The position numbers were made by a program, and so were the translations under genes. From the NCBI GenBank assembly GCA_003483345.1, contig DMWH01000273.1, positions 1,446-6,948 of the forward strand: 5,503 nucleotides of DNA. The letters are read 5' to 3'. The notes beneath the pieces are model-generated. The model searched no databases. It saw only the letters and a list, made by a program, of their open reading frames with translations, and was not told where the DNA came from. This stretch comes from Clostridiales bacterium (GTDB lineage Bacteria > Bacillota > Clostridia > Tissierellales > Sedimentibacteraceae). Positions 1-5,503 of the stretch are shown here, piece by piece; positions within the stretch are counted from its first letter, which is position 1, and each line of letters starts with the position of its first letter.

Positions 1-1457
1 CCATTTTTACGAGTGTTAAGGAAGGTTGCCCATTCTTGTTTTTCAATTGTCATGTTAATTCCATATTGTGCAAAAGTAGCTTGCAGATTTATGGCAATTG
101 CTTCATGGCCTGTTCCTTCATTTGTTAAATAAGCAATTGTCGGGAATTCTTTTGAAACTACGCCATTTTCATCCACAGTGTACAATCCTGTTGATTCTGC
201 AACTTCTCTTAACAAAGCTACAGCTTCTTCGCAATTCTTTTCATAATCATCCGGGTCAACGCTGTAATATCCTGCTCCGTCTCCTTTAGGACCATTTTTA
301 GCTATATATTCTGTTTTTCCATCCGGCTCTGTTAATCCCATAGGTACAAAACCTGCTGCCGGTACCTGACCTGCCTGGCCGATTTCTTCAACTATATAAG
401 TTCTGTCAATCATAAGACCAAGAGCTTTTCTTATTTTCGCTTTGTCAGCTTCACCGAAAGCTTTGAAATTCTCATCATTTACGTTGAAAGAAACATAGTA
501 TGTTCCAAGTTGTCCTTCTATAAAGAATTCATCAGGATACTGCTCCTGCAATGATTTAATTTCATCATTTGGAACTTGGTCGATGAACAAGTATGAGCCG
601 TTCTGGAAGTTTGCTAAAGTTGAAGTATCATCATCATTAAATGCAAATACTAATTCATTTGTAATTACGCGGTCTGCATCATGATAATATTCGTTCTTCT
701 GCATTATCAACTGGCTTTGTGAGAATTCAACAACCTTGTATGGTCCGTTCCCAATATATGTATCAGCTGCTGTAGCCCAAGCATCATTTCCTTCGGCAAC
801 TTCTGCTTTTACAGGCATATATGTCGGGAATGCAACTAATTCATTGAAGTAGGGCACATCTACGGGAAGAACAACAGTCAATGTTTTTCCATCTTCAGAT
901 GCTGTAACATTAAGCTTTGCATCAGGATTTACAAGATTTCCTTCATCATCCATTTCTGTCATTTCTGCATAACCGTCTACAACTTCAAACATATATCCAT
1001 AGTCTGCTGCTGTTTCCGGGTTAGCTGCTCTGTTCCAAGCATAAACGAAGTCATGAGCCGTTAAGTCTGAGCCGTCGCTCCATTTCAAGCCGTCTTTTAA
1101 CTCGTATACATATTCAACCTTTCCGTCGTCTCTCTCTTTGCCCACAGGTAATTCTTTAGCTAAATCAGGATAAAGTTCAAGAGATCCGTCTTCTTTTTGT
1201 TGATAGCCTACTAATCCTGCAAATGCGTGGATTATATAAGTAGCACCGTCAACTGCACTGTTAAGTGCCGGGTCAATAGTATCAGGATATGCACCAACAT
1301 GCAAAGTCAAACTATCTGCAATACCTGGTTCTTCCGGAGTTTCCGGAGTTTCAGGGGTTTCTGGTGTTTCCGGTTCTGCCGGTGGTTGATTATTTCCGCA
1401 TGCTGCTAATGAAAACACCATGGCCAATACTAAGATTAAAGATAAAATTTTTTTCAT
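1..1457 (-). CDS. oppA: Oligopeptide-binding lipoprotein OppA (SBP_bac_5 family), 3' end cut by window edge
   Basis: This is the extracellular peptide receptor of the ABC importer encoded upstream. The frame is open from the ATG at 1457 to the left edge, giving 485 residues; relatives are usually about 540-600, so only a C-terminal part is missing. Residues 1-20 are a lipoprotein signal: KK, a hydrophobic core and the lipobox L17-A-A-C20, so C20 should be lipidated and anchor the protein to the outer face of the membrane. Residues 29-44 are a Pro-Glu-Thr linker. The SBP_bac_5 fold begins near residue 49 and shows the OppA-type stretch around 120-149 (ELKDGLKWSDG, then AHDFVYAWNR and NPET). 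Further on are IGNGPYKV and an IRKALGLMIDR segment typical of the second lobe. The start is supported by AAGGAGG six bases upstream. It is last in the operon, after a 150-nt leader. The family is certain; peptide preference (Opp versus Dpp) cannot be read from the sequence, although the segments look OppA-like. Confidence 0.95.
   Translation of the reverse strand, partial: MKKILSLILVLAMVFSLAACGNNQPPAEPETPETPETPETPEEPGIADSLTLHVGAYPDTIDPALNSAVDGATYIIHAFAGLVGYQQKEDGSLELYPDLAKELPVGKERDDGKVEYVYELKDGLKWSDGSDLTAHDFVYAWNRAANPETAADYGYMFEVVDGYAEMTEMDDEGNLVNPDAKLNVTASEDGKTLTVVLPVDVPYFNELVAFPTYMPVKAEVAEGNDAWATAADTYIGNGPYKVVEFSQSQLIMQKNEYYHDADRVITNELVFAFNDDDTSTLANFQNGSYLFIDQVPNDEIKSLQEQYPDEFFIEGQLGTYYVSFNVNDENFKAFGEADKAKIRKALGLMIDRTYIVEEIGQAGQVPAAGFVPMGLTEPDGKTEYIAKNGPKGDGAGYYSVDPDDYEKNCEEAVALLREVAESTGLYTVDENGVVSKEFPTIAYLTNEGTGHEAIAINLQATFAQYGINMTIEKQEWATFLNTRKN
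1329..1373 (-). repeat. Nine-base tandem repeat encoding a PET linker in OppA
   Basis: Four 9-nt units encode Pro-Glu-Thr and a fifth, diverged unit encodes Pro-Glu-Glu (residues 29-43). Two adjacent units, 1346-1338 and 1337-1329, share CCGGAA, while others differ mainly at third codon positions (CCG/CCA/CCT and ACA/ACC/ACT). The encoded stretch sits directly after the lipidated cysteine and before the binding domain, so it is probably a flexible acidic tether. Synonymous differences between units suggest selection on the peptide or an old expansion rather than very recent slippage. Confidence 0.85.
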
Positions 1458-1463
1458 TACTTT

Positions 1464-1470
1464 CCTCCTT
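1464..1470 (-). promoter_or_regulatory. Strong ribosome binding site of oppA
   Basis: AAGGAGG on the minus strand, six bases before the ATG at 1457. It is a near-complete match to the anti-Shine-Dalgarno sequence and fixes the oppA start. It is the longest SD match among the genes in the window, which fits the need for more binding protein than transporter. Confidence 0.9.
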
Positions 1471-1483
1471 TAAATATAAATAT

Positions 1484-1504
1484 ATATTAATTTTAAATTA
1501 ATAT
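1484..1504. promoter_or_regulatory. AT-only perfect dyad upstream of oppA; possible operator or promoter region
   Basis: Arms 1484-1493 (ATATTAATTT) and 1495-1504 (AAATTAATAT) are exact reverse complements around one central base. The dyad lies 14 bases upstream of the oppA ribosome binding site within a fully A/T block (1471-1504). Its one-base centre makes it a poor RNA hairpin but a plausible protein-binding site. On the minus strand this block also offers weak -10-like hexamers (TAATAT, TATATA), with only a poor -35-like TTGGGT at 1511-1506. An oppA-proximal promoter is therefore possible but not demonstrated. Chance palindromes are common in such AT-rich DNA. Confidence 0.35.
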
Positions 1505-1515
1505 CACCCAAAGTG

Positions 1516-1533
1516 GGGACATTTATGTGTCCC
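1516..1533. repeat. Short hairpin within the intergenic repeat element
   Basis: GGGACA (1516-1521) and TGTCCC (1528-1533) form a perfect 6-bp stem with a 6-nt loop. It lies between the long inverted repeat and the AT-rich oppA leader. No T-run follows on either strand, so it is not a clear terminator. It is probably the second half of the same palindromic element. Confidence 0.55.
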
Positions 1534-1541
1534 TCTTGAAT

Positions 1542-1600
1542 TGGGGACATTCCTCTATGCTTACCTTCAAAGATTATCTCTACATAGAGGTGTGTCCCCA
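1542..1600. repeat. Long imperfect inverted repeat (18-nt arms) after oppF
   Basis: Arms 1542-1559 and 1583-1600 pair at 16 of 18 positions: eight pairs from the GGGGACA end, a two-base internal mismatch at 1550-1551/1591-1592, then eight more pairs, with a 23-nt loop. In the opp transcript it would fold directly after the oppF stop. No U-run follows on the minus strand, so it does not look like a standard intrinsic terminator. A role in protecting the 3' end of the upstream mRNA, in RNA processing or in partial read-through is more likely. Confidence 0.7.
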
Positions 1601-1607
1601 TACCTAT

Positions 1608-2576
1608 TTACACATGAATACATGCAACCAAATGTTCAGGTGCCACTTCTCTTAATTCAGGCCTGATTTCAGCGCATTCTTTTGTTGCCCTTTTACATCT
1701 TGTTCTAAAAGGACATCCGGAAGGCATATTCAGAGGACTTGGTACATCACCTTCAAGTAAAATCCTCTGATGGCTTCTTGCATAGCTCGGGTCAGGAATA
1801 GGTACTGCCGACATTAACGAAATTGTATATGGATGAAGCGGGTGATTATACAATTCATCGGAAGGCGCTAATTCCATTATTCTACCTAAATACATAACTG
1901 CAATTCTATTGGATATATGTTTTACAACCAATAAATCATGAGCGATAAAGAGATAAGTCAGTCCCAATTGTTCTTGTAAATCTTCAAATTTATTGATAAT
2001 TTGCGCTTGAATTGAAACATCCAGAGCAGATACGGGCTCATCACACACTATAAATTCAGGCTCAACAGCCAAGGCTCTTGCAATACCTATTCTTTGACGC
2101 TGCCCTCCAGAAAATTCATGAGCATAACGAGTAGCATGCTCGCTTGACAGTCCTACAATTTCCATTAATTCATTTACTCTTTTGTCTCTTTCTTTTCTGC
2201 TCTTATACATATTCATAACATCCAAGGGCTCTCCCACAATATCCCCGACTGTCATTCTCGGGTTTAGTGAAGAATATGGATCCTGAAATACCATTTGTGC
2301 ATTTTGTCTTAATTGTTTTATAGACTCTTTACTTTCAATCTTTTTGCCTTTAAAAATTATTTCTCCTCCAGTTGGTTTGTACAACTGCAATATAGACCTT
2401 CCCACTGTTGTTTTGCCGCAACCGGATTCACCAACCAAACCTAAGGTTTCGCCTTTTCTAATACTGAATGAGACATCATCAACTGCTTTTAAAGGTTTGC
2501 TCTTTAACAAGCCGACCGGAATATCGAAATACTGTTTTAAATTTCTAACTTCAAGAAGATTGTTGTTATTTTCCAT
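1608..2576 (-). CDS. oppF: Oligopeptide ABC transporter ATP-binding protein OppF
   Basis: One of the two cytoplasmic ATPases that power peptide import; it should pair with OppD beneath OppB/OppC. All ABC motifs are present: Walker A GESGCGKT (49-56), Q-loop Q98 in VFQDP, signature FSGGQRQR (155-162), Walker B IVCDEP with catalytic E180, D-loop SALD (183-186) and switch H213. Residues about 230-322 form the C-terminal oligopeptide-transporter extension, with HPLHPYT and cysteines C288, C294, C301 and C319. In related Dpp/Opp ATPases equivalent cysteines hold a [4Fe-4S] cluster. The length of 322 aa is normal. The ATG at 2576 is supported by AGAGGAG seven bases upstream; this site lies within the last codons of oppD, and the genes overlap by 11 nt, suggesting translational coupling. 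The F rather than D assignment rests on gene order, GCGKT in Walker A and FSGGQ; it is well supported. Confidence 0.95.
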   Translation of the reverse strand: MENNNNLLEVRNLKQYFDIPVGLLKSKPLKAVDDVSFSIRKGETLGLVGESGCGKTTVGRSILQLYKPTGGEIIFKGKKIESKESIKQLRQNAQMVFQDPYSSLNPRMTVGDIVGEPLDVMNMYKSRKERDKRVNELMEIVGLSSEHATRYAHEFSGGQRQRIGIARALAVEPEFIVCDEPVSALDVSIQAQIINKFEDLQEQLGLTYLFIAHDLLVVKHISNRIAVMYLGRIMELAPSDELYNHPLHPYTISLMSAVPIPDPSYARSHQRILLEGDVPSPLNMPSGCPFRTRCKRATKECAEIRPELREVAPEHLVACIHV

Positions 2577-3588
2577 GATACATCTCCTCTACTTGTTTTA
2601 TTGTAAGAGTTTCATTTTCAATTCCTTCTCTTACATTCATCCAGCACCTGGAAGTATGTTTGCCTTCTATTGTCATCTCAACGGGATTTACAGTAAGACA
2701 AATTTTCATTGCATTGTCACATCTTGGTGCAAATGGACATCCTGCCGGCATGTTTAATAAATCTACCGGATTGCCGCCGATTGGCTTAAGGCGCTGTTTT
2801 TCATCTTGTACCGTAGGTATGGATTTTAACAATCCCTTAGTATATTCATGCTTTGGATTGTAAAAAATATCGTCTGCTGTTCCTCTTTCCGATATTTGTC
2901 CGGCATACATTACGATAATATCATCACACATTTCTGCCACTACACCTAAGTCATGGGTAATCAGGATGATTGCCATACCTAATTTCTTTTGCAGCTCTTT
3001 CATCAAATCAAGTATTTGTGCCTGAATGGTAACATCTAAAGCCGTTGTAGGCTCATCTGCTATCAAAATATCAGGTTCACAGGCAAGAGCCATTGCAATC
3101 ATAACTCTTTGTCTCATACCTCCCGAAAATTCGTGAGGATATTGCTCTATTCTTTTTTCCGGTTCATTTACACCGACCAATTTAAGCATTTCAATTGCTC
3201 TAGCTTTAGCTTCTTCTTTATTTCTGTTTGTATGCAATAAAATTGCTTCCATTAACTGATTTCCTATAGTAAATACAGGATTCAAGCTTGTCATAGGGTC
3301 CTGGAAAATAATACTTATTTGGTTCCCTCTTATTTTCTGCATAGTTTCTTTGCTGCAGCCAACCAATTCCTGTCCTTTTAATTTTATGCTGCCGCTTACA
3401 ATTCTTCCGGGATTTGTTAAAATTTGAAGTATTGAATATGCTGTAACACTCTTTCCAGAGCCTGATTCTCCAACAATACCCAGAACTTTGCCTTCTTCTA
3501 AGTTAAATGATACTCCGTTAACAGCCTTCACCTCGCCGGAAGAAGTGAAAAATGAAGTATACAAATCTTTTACTTGTAATAAACTCAT
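2566..3588 (-). CDS. oppD: Oligopeptide ABC transporter ATP-binding protein OppD
   Basis: Partner ATPase of OppF on the inner face of the membrane. Motifs in order: Walker A GESGSGKS (40-47), Q-loop Q96 in IFQDP, signature FSGGMRQR (154-161), Walker B ILIADEP with catalytic E179, D-loop TALD (182-185) and switch H212. The Met in the signature (SGGM rather than SGGQ) is usual for the D subunit, not damage. The C-terminal extension has NMPAGCPF and cysteines C284, C290, C297 and C315, with the same C-x5-C-x6-C-x17-C spacing as in OppF, consistent with a [4Fe-4S] site. The length of 340 aa is typical. The start at 3588 is set by AGGAGG six bases upstream, which overlaps the oppC stop. Both ATPases look catalytically complete. 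Confidence 0.95.
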   Translation of the reverse strand: MSLLQVKDLYTSFFTSSGEVKAVNGVSFNLEEGKVLGIVGESGSGKSVTAYSILQILTNPGRIVSGSIKLKGQELVGCSKETMQKIRGNQISIIFQDPMTSLNPVFTIGNQLMEAILLHTNRNKEEAKARAIEMLKLVGVNEPEKRIEQYPHEFSGGMRQRVMIAMALACEPDILIADEPTTALDVTIQAQILDLMKELQKKLGMAIILITHDLGVVAEMCDDIIVMYAGQISERGTADDIFYNPKHEYTKGLLKSIPTVQDEKQRLKPIGGNPVDLLNMPAGCPFAPRCDNAMKICLTVNPVEMTIEGKHTSRCWMNVREGIENETLTIKQVEEMYHGK

Positions 3589-3594
3589 TTCATT

Positions 3595-3601
3595 CCTCCT
3601 A
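3595..3601 (-). promoter_or_regulatory. oppC stop codon fused to oppD ribosome binding site
   Basis: On the minus strand the sequence is TAGGAGG: TAG (3601-3599) ends oppC and the same bases begin the AGGAGG Shine-Dalgarno of oppD, whose ATG follows six bases later. Ribosomes ending oppC are thus placed on the oppD start signal, which favours coupled translation. The downstream ATG at 3593 is out of frame and meets TGA after one codon, so 3588 is the correct start. Confidence 0.85.
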
Positions 3602-4678
3602 CTTCTTTAATTTTGGGTCAAATGCATCCCTAAGACCGTCACCCAACAGGTTAAAGGACAAAACTATCAACCAAATAGCTATTGCGGGTATTATTAGTCT
3701 GTATGGATAAGAGTAAATCCCGGTCAATGCATCCGAAGCTAAAGAGCCCAGACTTGGCATCGGTATCGAAACACCCAAACCAAGAAAACTCAAGTAGCTC
3801 TCTGTAAATATAGCTGACGGAATCTGCAATGCTGTAGAAATAATTATAACACTCATACTGTTTGGAAGCAAATGCTTCTTTATAATTCTCCAGGGACTGG
3901 AGCCAACTGATTTCGCCGCTAAAATATATTCATTTTGCTTAATCGATAAAATTTGACCACGCACAAGTCTTGCCATACTAACCCAATAAAGAAGAGCAAA
4001 TACGATAAATATACTTATCATATCCGTACCCACTTTTGCAAGCTGAGTACCTTCTATCTTAGGCTGCAATACTTGATTTAATACAACCGATAACAAAATG
4101 ATAATGAGCATGTCCGGCAAAGAATAAATAATATCGACAATTCTCATCATGAAAAGGTCTACTTTCCCTCCGAAGTAACCTGCAATAGAGCCGTATACCA
4201 CTCCTATTATCAATACAATTATTGCTGCAAAAAATCCAACCAGCAAGGAAATTCTCCCGCCGTATATAACTCTTATTGCATAATCTCTTCCTGCAGCATC
4301 AGTTCCGAATATATGAGGAAATATTTTTTCACCGTTTGCAATGCGCTCCAATTCTGTCTCTCCATATTCAAACGGTTTTAAATTGTTGTAAGTTTTATCG
4401 ATTCTTTTTCCTTGTGCCACTCCTAATTGCTGCTCGTAGGTATAGGGATACACCATAGGTACGAAAGTCACTATCAAAGTTATCAGAATCAATACAGTCA
4501 AGCAAGTCATTGCTATTTTGTTCCTTCTTAACCTTCTCATCCCATCCTTAAAGAAAGTGATACTTTCGCTCATCGTTACCTGCTGAGCTTTTTCATCTTC
4601 TGTTGCTTTTTCAAAATCCTTTAAATTAAGTTGAAAACTAAGAGGATTCTTTTTAGGTATTTCATCTATATTATTCAT
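3599..4678 (-). CDS. oppC: Oligopeptide ABC transporter permease OppC
   Basis: Membrane subunit that forms the peptide channel with OppB. Residues 1-53 are a charged cytoplasmic N-terminus ending in RRLRRNK, followed by the first membrane segment (about 55-76), as in the OppC_N domain. An outside loop leads to the conserved HIFGTDAAGRD (122-132). The BPD_transp_1 core follows, with membrane segments near 143-167, 183-204, 219-236, 275-295 and 330-347. The EAA coupling loop, which docks on the ATPases, runs from about E250 to P272 (EYILAAKSVG to HLLPN). The C-terminal LGDGLRDAFDPKLKK is a typical OppC ending. A loop at about 205-218 between two membrane segments seems longer than in many OppC proteins. 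The length of 359 aa is slightly above the common 300-340 because of the N-terminal tail and outside loop. The start at 4678 has GAGAGGA eight bases upstream and lies 18 nt after the oppB stop. Confidence 0.95.
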   Translation of the reverse strand: MNNIDEIPKKNPLSFQLNLKDFEKATEDEKAQQVTMSESITFFKDGMRRLRRNKIAMTCLTVLILITLIVTFVPMVYPYTYEQQLGVAQGKRIDKTYNNLKPFEYGETELERIANGEKIFPHIFGTDAAGRDYAIRVIYGGRISLLVGFFAAIIVLIIGVVYGSIAGYFGGKVDLFMMRIVDIIYSLPDMLIIILLSVVLNQVLQPKIEGTQLAKVGTDMISIFIVFALLYWVSMARLVRGQILSIKQNEYILAAKSVGSSPWRIIKKHLLPNSMSVIIISTALQIPSAIFTESYLSFLGLGVSIPMPSLGSLASDALTGIYSYPYRLIIPAIAIWLIVLSFNLLGDGLRDAFDPKLKK

Positions 4679-4696
4679 ATGTCACATCCTCTCTTT

Positions 4697-5503
4697 CTAT
4701 CCCAATTCTATTCTCGGGTCAAATACCTTGTACAAAATATCCGAAATAAGCATCATTATAATTATAAGAGTACCTAAAAATATTGTGGTCCCCATAATCA
4801 TAGTGTAGTCACGATTTATAATGCTTGAAACAAATTCTTTTCCAAGACCCGGTACTGCAAATATTTTTTCGACAACCAAACTTCCCGTAATAATATATGC
4901 AAACATTGGACCGGCATATGTTACAACAGGTGTTACGGCATTTCGGAGAGCGTGTTTAAATATTACCTTTGCAGGTTTCACTCCTTTTGCCCTTGCCGTT
5001 CTTATATAATCCTGACTTAATACATCAAGCATACTGGACCTGGTAAGTCTGGTAGTGTATGACATGGGATAAAGGCTGAGAGATATAATAGGAAGTATTA
5101 GTCCGCCGGGCTCATTCCCATTGGCCGGAAAAATTCCCATCCACACACAAAAGACCAGTAAAAGCAATGTTGCTATAATAAATGACGGCATGGCGACCAG
5201 GCCGGTTGTAACAACCATAATTATTTTATCTATAGTCTTATTATGAAAGATAGCCGCAACTGAGCCTAATACAGTTCCTATACAAAGAGCTATCACCGCA
5301 GCAGTTCCTCCTAATTTAAAACTTACTTTAAAGCCCTGCATAATAACTGCTGTTACTTCTCTTCCTCTTTGTTTAATCGAAGGACCGAAGTCACCTTTCA
5401 TAATACCCTTTAAGTATGTTACATACTGTTCAGACTTAGGTTTGTCCAATCCGTATTTTGCTTCCAGCGCCGCCGTAACAGCCGCACTTGGTGCTTTCTC
5501 GCT
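4697..5503 (-). CDS. oppB: Oligopeptide ABC transporter permease OppB, 5' end cut by window edge
   Basis: Second channel subunit, read from the right edge to the TAG at 4699-4697: 268 residues are visible, while full proteins have about 305-320, so roughly 40-50 N-terminal residues with the first membrane segment lie outside. A TTG at 5449 could be mistaken for a start, but the frame continues upstream with family-like sequence (ALEAKYGLDKP), where AKYGLDKP...QY is a standard internal OppB motif, followed by KGDFGPS. In fragment numbering, membrane segments lie near 60-86, 94-123, 134-150, 194-211 and 237-257. The EAA loop is at about 165-192 (DYIRTARAKG, then HALRNAVTP). The protein ends in VFDPRIELG, typical of OppB. 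It is the most upstream visible gene of the operon; any operon promoter lies beyond the window. Confidence 0.95.
   Translation of the reverse strand, partial: SEKAPSAAVTAALEAKYGLDKPKSEQYVTYLKGIMKGDFGPSIKQRGREVTAVIMQGFKVSFKLGGTAAVIALCIGTVLGSVAAIFHNKTIDKIIMVVTTGLVAMPSFIIATLLLLVFCVWMGIFPANGNEPGGLILPIISLSLYPMSYTTRLTRSSMLDVLSQDYIRTARAKGVKPAKVIFKHALRNAVTPVVTYAGPMFAYIITGSLVVEKIFAVPGLGKEFVSSIINRDYTMIMGTTIFLGTLIIIMMLISDILYKVFDPRIELG

Larger units (their letters stand above)
1514..1600. repeat. REP/MITE-like palindromic element with TGGGGACA termini
   Basis: This 87-bp block between oppF and oppA starts with TGGGGACA (1514-1521) and ends with its exact inverse TGTCCCCA (1593-1600). A second direct copy, TGGGGACAT, lies at 1542-1550 (28 bases after the first), and a degenerate inverted copy, TGTCCCT, at 1528-1534. 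The block is GC-richer than its flanks and begins only seven bases after the oppF stop. Short palindromic units with GGGGACA/TGTCCCC ends resemble dispersed REP-type repeats mobilised by IS200-like Y1 (RAYT) transposases; that assignment is my inference, as no transposase is present here. No target-site duplication is visible. Confidence 0.6.

Noticed and set aside
98..289. Leu-rich plus-strand open frame at the left side.
   Set aside because: It is antisense to the oppA coding region, and its composition mirrors the Glu/Ala codons of OppA.
1227..1501. Two overlapping plus-strand open frames opposite the start of oppA.
   Set aside because: They lie antisense to the well-supported oppA signal peptide and linker; their Phe/Arg-rich content is the reverse image of the PET repeat. 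No ribosome binding site or family resemblance was seen.
1542..1600. Long inverted repeat considered as the Rho-independent terminator of oppBCDF.
   Set aside because: No T-run follows the arms on either strand, the loop is 23 nt and the stem is interrupted. oppA of the same transporter follows on the same strand, so full termination here would make little sense.
1470..1601. A 43-codon minus-strand open frame filling the oppF-oppA gap, from the ATG at 1601 to the TAA at 1470.
   Set aside because: It has no properly spaced ribosome binding site (only AGGT touching the ATG), its sequence is dictated by the palindromic repeat and the AT-only block, and it ends in low-complexity Ile/Tyr codons. 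It could only be rescued by ribosome profiling or by conservation at the protein level.
2344..2863. Plus-strand open frames of 137 and 67 codons opposite oppF and oppD.
   Set aside because: They are antisense shadows of conserved ABC ATPase coding sequence, with no recognisable domain.
4276..5009. Plus-strand open frames opposite oppC and oppB (4276-4458 and 4821-5009).
   Set aside because: They lie fully inside permease genes on the opposite strand, with no family resemblance.
5447..5449. TTG at 5449 as the oppB start codon.
   Set aside because: The frame stays open to the window edge and encodes conserved OppB sequence upstream of it (ALEAKYG), so this is an internal leucine codon.

Overview
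The window holds most of one operon, entirely on the minus strand, for an oligopeptide ABC importer of the Opp/Dpp (peptide/nickel) family. In transcription order, from the right edge leftwards, the genes are oppB (5' end outside the window), oppC, oppD, oppF and oppA (3' end outside the window). The AT-rich sequence, strong AGGAGG-type ribosome binding sites, AT-leaning codon choice and an OppA lipoprotein signal with a short Glu/Pro/Thr linker all suggest a low-GC Firmicute, most likely of the Clostridia/Tissierellia type. This is inferred from style, not from a marker gene.

Layout: 5503-4697 is oppB (268 residues visible). An 18-nt gap precedes oppC (4678-3599, 359 aa). A 10-nt gap precedes oppD (3588-2566, 340 aa). 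oppF (2576-1608, 322 aa) starts inside the end of oppD with an 11-nt overlap. A 150-nt intergenic region follows (1607-1458), then oppA (1457 to the left edge, 485 residues visible). There are no genes on the plus strand; plus-strand open frames are shadows of the minus-strand genes.

How they work together: lipid-anchored OppA captures peptides outside the membrane and delivers them to the OppB/OppC channel. The OppD/OppF ATPase pair drives import. Both ATPases have complete nucleotide-binding motifs and a C-terminal four-cysteine set (C-x5-C-x6-C-x17-C), which in relatives binds a [4Fe-4S] cluster. B, C, D and F are tightly packed and probably translationally coupled.

The part not explained by the transporter genes is the oppF-oppA intergenic region. 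It contains an 87-bp, relatively GC-rich, palindromic element (1514-1600) with repeated TGGGGACA/TGTCCCCA ends, forming one long and one short potential hairpin and resembling a REP/MITE-type repeat. Beside it lies an AT-only 21-bp dyad just upstream of the strong oppA ribosome binding site. This arrangement could let oppA be expressed differently from the rest of the operon. I found no sign of a wholly new system in this window.
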